NCBI RefSeq assembly: GCF_009733595.1
Contig: NZ_WOFH01000018.1
Coordinates: forward strand, 1-64,000
Reading direction: 5' to 3'
Length of the DNA: 64,000 bases
Origin: Actinomadura litoris
GTDB taxonomy: Bacteria; Actinomycetota; Actinomycetes; Streptosporangiales; Streptosporangiaceae
Shown here in pieces: positions 59,812 through 64,000 of this stretch. The translations under genes and the position numbers were made by a program. The notes beneath the pieces were generated by a model that was not told the DNA's origin, searched no databases, and saw only the letters and a list, made by a program, of their open reading frames with translations. Each line of letters begins with the position of its first letter. The first letter of the stretch is position 1.

Positions 59812-60716
59812 CCGGCACCGCCCTGCTCGCACTGATCTCGCTCGGGACCGTCGGCGGGGCGCACCTGCTGTCCGGGGCCCGCTGGACGTGGCGGACGCCG
59901 CGCACCGGGATCGCCCTCTGGCAGGCCCTCGGGCTGTGCTGGGGGGTCGCCACGATCGGCGCGCTCCTCGGAGTCGCGCTGCTGCCCTACGGCCGGGGGG
60001 TCGCGGGCGGCGTGCCCGGACTGCTCGACGACCAGGCCGCCCGGCTGGACGCGCCGCACATGGCCGCCCTGCTCGCGGCCGTCAGCCTCACCGGCGTGCT
60101 GCTGGCGATGCTGATGTACGCGGTGGTGCGGGTCGTGCGCGCGCGGCGGCGGCACCGGGCGCTGCTGGCGCTGGTCTCGCGGTCGGACTCCACCGTCCCG
60201 GGGACGCTCGTCCTGGACCACCCCGGCGCCGCCGCGTACTGCGTGCCGGGGGTGCGGTCGTCCAAGGTCGTGGTGAGCGCCGGGACGATGGAGCTCCTCG
60301 ACGAGGCGGAGCTGGCCGCCGTGCTCGCGCACGAGCGCGCGCACGCGCGGGAGCGGCACGATCTGGTGCTGCTGCCCTTCGCCTCGCTGCGCCAGGTGTT
60401 CCCGCAGTTCCGGCTGGTCGGGCGATGTCTGGACGCCGTGGAGCTGCTGATCGAGATGGCCGCCGACGACCGGGCCCGGTCGGGGCGGCCGCCGCGCGAG
60501 TTGGCCACCGCGCTGCTGCGGTTCGCGGCGGCGCGCCCGGCGGCGGCGCCGTCGGGGACACTGGGCGTCGCGTCCGCCGACGACATCCCGGTGATGGCCC
60601 GGGTCAGGCGGCTGCTGGAGCCGCAGCCGCTGCCGAGGCGGACCCGCTTCGCCGCCACCGTCGCCGTGCCCGTCGTCGCGGGCCTCCCGCTGCTGCTGAT
60701 CATCCTGCCGCACTGA
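59808..60716 (+). CDS. M56-family metallopeptidase, BlaR1-like without sensor domain
   Basis: The 302-residue membrane peptidase has several hydrophobic helices and the zinc motif HERAH at 175-179. BlaR1 proteins cleave BlaI when activated. This one ends at ~300 residues, so it lacks the penicillin-binding sensor domain of staphylococcal BlaR1, and the signal it detects is unknown. ATG 59808 overlaps the blaI stop. Confidence 0.88.
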   Translation: MTGTALLALISLGTVGGAHLLSGARWTWRTPRTGIALWQALGLCWGVATIGALLGVALLPYGRGVAGGVPGLLDDQAARLDAPHMAALLAAVSLTGVLLAMLMYAVVRVVRARRRHRALLALVSRSDSTVPGTLVLDHPGAAAYCVPGVRSSKVVVSAGTMELLDEAELAAVLAHERAHARERHDLVLLPFASLRQVFPQFRLVGRCLDAVELLIEMAADDRARSGRPPRELATALLRFAAARPAAAPSGTLGVASADDIPVMARVRRLLEPQPLPRRTRFAATVAVPVVAGLPLLLIILPH

Positions 60717-60746
60717 GGCCCGCCCATCCGGGATCAGCAGCCGGGT

Positions 60747-61214
60747 TCAGTCGGCGATGGCCGTGCCGTAGAGGCGGTTCACGTGCAGGCGGATGACGAG
60801 ACGCCGGTCCTTGACCATCTGCTCCAGGAAGAGGCGTTCGTCGTTCGGGTCGTCGAAGCCCGGTGTCATGGCCAGGAGTTCCCGTCCGGCCGCGTCGCCG
60901 GGCTCCGCTGATACCTCCGACAGCTCGGCCGTGCCCTCGGCGACCGCGAACGCCAGGTGGTCCGGAGTGGAGGCGTGCAGCGCGGCCCGGGGGTCCTTGC
61001 GGAGCTGCCGCACCTTGACGCGGTCGGCCGTCGTCGAGATCCGGACGACGCGCTCGGCAGGGTCCCACGTGTAGACGACGGTCGACAGGTGCGGGTGGCC
61101 GTTCGCGCGGTTCGTGGCGAGCACGGCGAACGTCTGCTCGCCGAGCACGCGGGCGAGGTCGTCCGCGCTGACGGGCTTCGGGCCTGGTCCCTGTCCGGGG
61201 CCGTATTCGGTCAT
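60747..61214 (-). CDS. PPOX-class F420-dependent oxidoreductase-like protein
   Basis: The 155-residue split-barrel protein has FAVLATNRANGHPHLSTVVYTWDPAERVVRIST and VKVRQLRKDPRAALH, the usual features of the PPOX/pyridoxamine-oxidase-like group using F420 or FMN. It is the last gene of a minus-strand series MarR-MFS-PPOX, separated by 12 bp from the MFS gene. Substrate unknown. Confidence 0.85.
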   Translation of the reverse strand: MTEYGPGQGPGPKPVSADDLARVLGEQTFAVLATNRANGHPHLSTVVYTWDPAERVVRISTTADRVKVRQLRKDPRAALHASTPDHLAFAVAEGTAELSEVSAEPGDAAGRELLAMTPGFDDPNDERLFLEQMVKDRRLVIRLHVNRLYGTAIAD

Positions 61215-61226
61215 GATCCTTCTCTT

Positions 61227-62714
61227 TCAGATGGTGACGGACGTCGGGGTCTCGCTCTCCCGCGGCGCCGGCGCCGGCCGCCGCCGCAGGGCGAACAGGG
61301 TGAGGGCGAGCGCGACCACGAGGAGGCCGGCGGAGACGGCGAAGGCCAGGTGGTAGCCGGAGGTGAGGGCGGCGGGCTCGGGACGCCCGTCCGCGCGCAG
61401 GCGCTCGGTGCGGGCGGCGGCGAGCGTCGTCAGGACCGCGACGCCGAACGCCATCCCGACCTGCTGGACGGTGGTGAGCATCCCCGAGGCGAGTCCCGCG
61501 TCCTGCGGCCCGGCGCTGGACATCCCGAGCCCGGTCAGCGCCGGGATCACCAGCCCCGCGCCCGCGACCAGCACGAACACCGGCAGCAGGTCGGTGACGT
61601 AGTCGGCGTCCACCGGGACGGCCGTCAGCCAGATCATCGCGGCGGCCAGCAGCACCAGCCCGGCGACGAGGACCGCGCGCTCGCCGAACCGTCCGACCAG
61701 CCGGGGCGAGGCCAGCAGCGACACCGCGCCGATCGCGACGGCCGCCGGGAGCATCGCGAGGCCGGTGTCGAGCGCGCCGTAGCCGAGCACCTTCTGCATG
61801 TAGAGCGCGACGACGACCTGGAAGGAGAACATCGCCGACAAGGTCAGCAACTGGACGGCGTAGGCGACCGACACCGTGCGCGAGCGCAGGAAGCGCGGCG
61901 GCATCAGCGGGTTCGCGGCGGTGGCCTGGCGGGCGGCGAACCCGGCGAGTAGAACGAGCGACACCGCGCCGAGGCCGAGCGTGTGGGCCGACAGCCATCC
62001 GTACCGCTCGACCTTGACGACCGTGTAGATGCCGAGCATGAGGCCGGAGGTGACGAGCAGCGCGCCCGCCGCGTCCGCCCCGGCGGACAGGCCCGCGCCG
62101 CGGTCGCGGGGCAGCGCCGGGAGCGCCAGCAGGACCGTCGCGACGCCGATCGGCAGGTTGATGAGGAAGATCCAGTGCCAGCTCAGCGCGTCGGTCAGCA
62201 CGCCGCCGAGGACCTGGCCGATGGAGGCGCCCGCCGCGCCGGTGAAGCTGAAGATCCCGATGGCGCGGGTCCGCTCGCGGGGGTCGGTGAACAGCGTCAC
62301 GAGGATGCCGAGCACGACGGCCGAGGCGAGCGCGCTGCCGACGCCCTGGAGGAACCGGGCGGCGACCAGCAGGCCGGGGCCGTTCGCCGCGCCCGCGAGC
62401 ACGGAGGCGGCGGTGAACAGCGTGTTGCCCGCGAGGAACAGCGTCCGGCGGCCGAGGAGGTCGCCGAGCCGCCCGGCGAGCAGGAGCAGCCCGCCGAGCG
62501 GGATCAGGTAGGCGTTGACGACCCAGCTCAGCCCGCCGGGGGAGAAGCCGAGGTCGCGCTGGATGGCGGGCATCGCGACGGTCACGATGCTGCCGTCCAG
62601 GATCGTCATGAGCATGGTCGCGGACAGCACGCCGAGCGCCGCCCAGCGCGAGCGCAGGAAGGAGGGGGAGGCCGCGGTCTGCCCGCGGTCGGTGGACCCG
62701 TGTCTGGAGGACAT
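61227..62714 (-). CDS. MFS transporter, DHA2 family (EmrB/QacA-like)
   Basis: The 495-residue protein has about 14 hydrophobic helices and the DHA2 motifs WVVNAYLIPLGGLLLLAGRLGDLLGRR and WHWIFLINLPIGVATVLLAL. This group exports drugs or lipophilic cations by proton antiport. Its start is ATG 62714, with the MarR-type motif (62734-62752) 20 bp upstream. Confidence 0.9.
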   Translation of the reverse strand: MSSRHGSTDRGQTAASPSFLRSRWAALGVLSATMLMTILDGSIVTVAMPAIQRDLGFSPGGLSWVVNAYLIPLGGLLLLAGRLGDLLGRRTLFLAGNTLFTAASVLAGAANGPGLLVAARFLQGVGSALASAVVLGILVTLFTDPRERTRAIGIFSFTGAAGASIGQVLGGVLTDALSWHWIFLINLPIGVATVLLALPALPRDRGAGLSAGADAAGALLVTSGLMLGIYTVVKVERYGWLSAHTLGLGAVSLVLLAGFAARQATAANPLMPPRFLRSRTVSVAYAVQLLTLSAMFSFQVVVALYMQKVLGYGALDTGLAMLPAAVAIGAVSLLASPRLVGRFGERAVLVAGLVLLAAAMIWLTAVPVDADYVTDLLPVFVLVAGAGLVIPALTGLGMSSAGPQDAGLASGMLTTVQQVGMAFGVAVLTTLAAARTERLRADGRPEPAALTSGYHLAFAVSAGLLVVALALTLFALRRRPAPAPRESETPTSVTI

Positions 62715-62733
62715 GGGAGAGACCGTAGCAGAT

Positions 62734-62752
62734 AGTTCCGTAACAGACGATC
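62734..62752. promoter_or_regulatory. MarR-type operator before the MFS gene
   Basis: AGTTCCGTAACAGACGATC shares (A/G)GTTCCGTNNCAGA(C/T)(G/T)ATC with the site at 63299-63317 before marR. Two copies of one motif at both promoters is good evidence for common control. Confidence 0.65.
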
Positions 62753-62790
62753 CTTGACGGTCTTATTTTGTCATAGATCTCCTGGTCGGC

Positions 62791-63279
62791 CTACTTCGCG
62801 CGCTGGCGGGCGCGCCGCACCGGCTGCGGGTTCTCGACCGGCGTGCTCAGGTGGCCCTCGGCCAGGACGCGCAGCGCCCGCATGAAGGCGGCGCGGTCGG
62901 CGTCCGGCAGCGCGTCGAGGGTGGCGCCGTGGACGCGGTCGACGACCTTCTGGCCCCGGGCGGCGGCGCGCTCGCCCTCCTCGGTGACCGCGATGATGCG
63001 GGCCCGCCGGTCGGTGGAGGACGGTCGGCGCTCGGCGAGCCCGGCCTTCTCCAGCGCGTCCACCGTCACGACCATCGTGGTCTTGTCCATGTCGCCGATC
63101 TCGGCGAGCTGGATCTGGGTGCGCTCCTCCTCCAGCGCGTGCACGAGGACGCAGTGCATGCGCGGCGTCAGCCCGACCTCGGCCAGCGCGGCGGTCATCT
63201 GCGTCTTCAGCACGTGCGTGGTGTGGTCGAGAAAGAACGACAGGTCCGGTTCGGTGTTCGCGGGGGCGAGGGCTGTCAT
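62791..63279 (-). CDS. MarR-family regulator
   Basis: The 162-residue protein has the winged helix (LTPRMHCVLVHALEEERTQIQLAEIGDMDKTTMVVTVDALEKAGLAERRPSSTDRRARIIAVTEEG split), complete with wing. ATG 63279 follows TATCCT by 6 nt, so the mRNA may be leaderless. It likely represses itself and the downstream MFS gene. Confidence 0.92.
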   Translation of the reverse strand: MTALAPANTEPDLSFFLDHTTHVLKTQMTAALAEVGLTPRMHCVLVHALEEERTQIQLAEIGDMDKTTMVVTVDALEKAGLAERRPSSTDRRARIIAVTEEGERAAARGQKVVDRVHGATLDALPDADRAAFMRALRVLAEGHLSTPVENPQPVRRARQRAK

Positions 63280-63298
63280 ACCGCCAGGATACCCATTT

Positions 63299-63317
63299 GG
63301 TTCCGTTCCAGATTATC
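63299..63317. promoter_or_regulatory. MarR-type operator before marR
   Basis: GGTTCCGTTCCAGATTATC matches the site near the MFS gene at 62734-62752 in most positions and sits at the -35 region of the leaderless marR promoter. Confidence 0.65.
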
Positions 63318-63342
63318 TATGAGCAGCTCCATTTGATGGGCT

Positions 63343-63393
63343 ATGGTTGACGGCGTGAACCGCACCACGTGTCTGGGCTGGTGGCCGTCCTAG
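63343..63393 (+). CDS. Trp leader peptide MVDGVNRTTCLGWWPS
   Basis: A 16-residue frame from ATG 63343 (or 12 residues from GTG 63355) contains Trp-Trp near its end (TGG at 63379 and 63382) and stops at TAG 63391-63393. Tandem Trp codons directly before a hairpin series and a trpS gene identify it as an attenuation leader. The frame is short and is read by position and codons only. Confidence 0.85.
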   Translation: MVDGVNRTTCLGWWPS

Positions 63394-63450
63394 GACGGCC
63401 GACACCCACACACGCCCCGGGCCGTCCGCTGGACGGCCCTCTCTCTTCTC
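63383..63450 (+). promoter_or_regulatory. Trp-codon attenuator in front of trpS
   Basis: Segment 1 GGCCGTCC (63383-63390) pairs with segment 2 GGACGGCC (63393-63400); segment 3 GGGCCGTCC (63419-63427) pairs with segment 4 GGACGGCCC (63431-63439), followed by TCTCTCTTCTC. Segments 2 and 3 are also complementary. If the ribosome stalls on the Trp codons, 1 is covered, 2 pairs with 3 and the terminator is not formed; if it moves to the stop codon, 3 pairs with 4 and transcription ends. Confidence 0.88.
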
Positions 63451-63505
63451 CGCGACACGGCGGGCCGGCCGGGCGGACGCCCCCCGACAGGAGGAGAGAA
63501 CCCCC

Positions 63506-64000
63506 ATGCAGACCACCGGCACCGCCCCGGAGCAGCCCGCCGACGCCGAGTCACGGCGCCTGGAGCTGGAGGAACGCGTCGCCGCCGACCCCGCGGCGTT
63601 CCGGATCATGACCGGCGACCGGCCGACCGGCGCGCTGCACCTCGGGCACTACTTCGGGACGCTCGCCAACCGCGTCCGGCTCCAGCGGGCGGGCGTCGAG
63701 CTGTTCGTCCTCGTCGCCGACTACCAGGTGCTCACCGACCGGGACATCGTCGAGAACCTCGCCGGGCACGTCGAGGGGCTGGTCGCCGACTACCTGGCCG
63801 CCGGCGTCGACCCGTCCACCGCGACGATCTTCCGGCACAGCGCCGCGCCCGCGCTGAACCAGCTCATGCTGCCGTTCCTGTCGCTGGTGTCGATCTCCGA
63901 GCTGAGCCGCAACCCGACGGTGAAGGACGAGATCGCCGGCTCCCGCCAGGCGGCGGTCAGCGGGCTGATGTTCACCTACCCCGTCCACCAGGCCGCCGAC
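63506..64000 (+). CDS. trpS: Tryptophanyl-tRNA synthetase, truncated by the window edge
   Basis: The 165 visible residues have GDRPTGALHLGHYFG with HLGH (45-48), the adenylate-binding HIGH motif, and continue ADYQVLTDRD. The KMSKS loop and the end lie outside. The GDRPTG motif and the attenuator match the inducible, indolmycin-resistant second TrpRS known in Streptomyces coelicolor. ATG 63506 follows AGGAGGAG. A second trpS gene elsewhere in the genome would be expected. Confidence 0.95.
   Translation, partial: MQTTGTAPEQPADAESRRLELEERVAADPAAFRIMTGDRPTGALHLGHYFGTLANRVRLQRAGVELFVLVADYQVLTDRDIVENLAGHVEGLVADYLAAGVDPSTATIFRHSAAPALNQLMLPFLSLVSISELSRNPTVKDEIAGSRQAAVSGLMFTYPVHQAAD

Noticed and set aside
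59808..60716. Beta-lactam resistance regulatory system
   Set aside because: No sensor domain and no beta-lactamase gene are near; the operator faces cydAB.

Overview
The window looks like chromosome from a very GC-rich actinomycete. The evidence is strong G/C third-position bias throughout, many GTG/TTG starts, several apparently leaderless genes, the MurT/GatD pair, and an XRE regulator - HbhA-like - DUF2516 arrangement that matches Mycobacterium tuberculosis Rv0474-Rv0476. The galactofuranose genes and the Streptomyces-like attenuated trpS point, by inference only, to the Streptosporangiales/Thermomonosporaceae (Actinomadura-like). I see no rRNA, tRNA, CRISPR array, phage block or replication origin. 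The only mobile trace is the start of an IS5-type transposase at the left edge.

Layout. 0-5 kb: a large membrane-anchored Asp-box propeller protein and a lipoprotein sulfatase. 5.3-19.8 kb: a surface-glycan locus with a GH43/CBM secreted enzyme, a GlfT1-like transferase, two tandem sulfotransferase-like paralogues, then a tightly coupled forward run glf - glfT2 - wzm - wzt - COG5610 HAD protein - double methyltransferase. 20-28 kb: a membrane-bound pseudo-ATPase paired with an intact HerA/FtsK-type ATPase, facing two paralogous zinc-ribbon membrane proteins. 28.4-30.4 kb: murT-gatD, ending in a clear terminator. 30.5-44.5 kb: mixed metabolism and regulation (VOC, YdeI, uronate-dehydrogenase-like, DsrE, nitrobindin, Fur, YgfZ, Dtd, BKACE, asparaginase, EreA-like, double-HTH MerR, methyltransferase, MFS with its GntR regulator). 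44.5-53 kb: membrane proteins, a zinc peptidase, an esterase under a TetR operator, and the XRE-HbhA-DUF2516 block. 53-56.4 kb: a PadR module and an epimerase. 57-60.7 kb: cydAB divergent from blaI-blaR1-like genes. 60.7-63.3 kb: a MarR-MFS-PPOX unit. 63.3-64 kb: a trpS gene behind a Trp leader peptide and attenuator, running off the right edge.

How the parts work together. Glf makes UDP-galactofuranose, GlfT1/GlfT2-like enzymes polymerise it on a lipid carrier, and Wzm/Wzt export the chain, as for mycobacterial galactan. The sulfotransferases, methyltransferase and HAD protein are candidate tailoring enzymes, and the GH43 enzyme and sulfatase are candidate remodelling enzymes. MurT/GatD amidates lipid II. 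The least understood unit is the ATPase / pseudo-ATPase / zinc-ribbon set at 20-28 kb. The best-supported regulatory devices are the trpS attenuator, three evenly spaced BlaI-type palindromes between cydA and blaI, the TetR operator lying on the esterase promoter, and one motif repeated in front of both marR and its MFS partner.

Limits: all functions come from reading motifs and translations by eye. No database search, folding or expression data was available.
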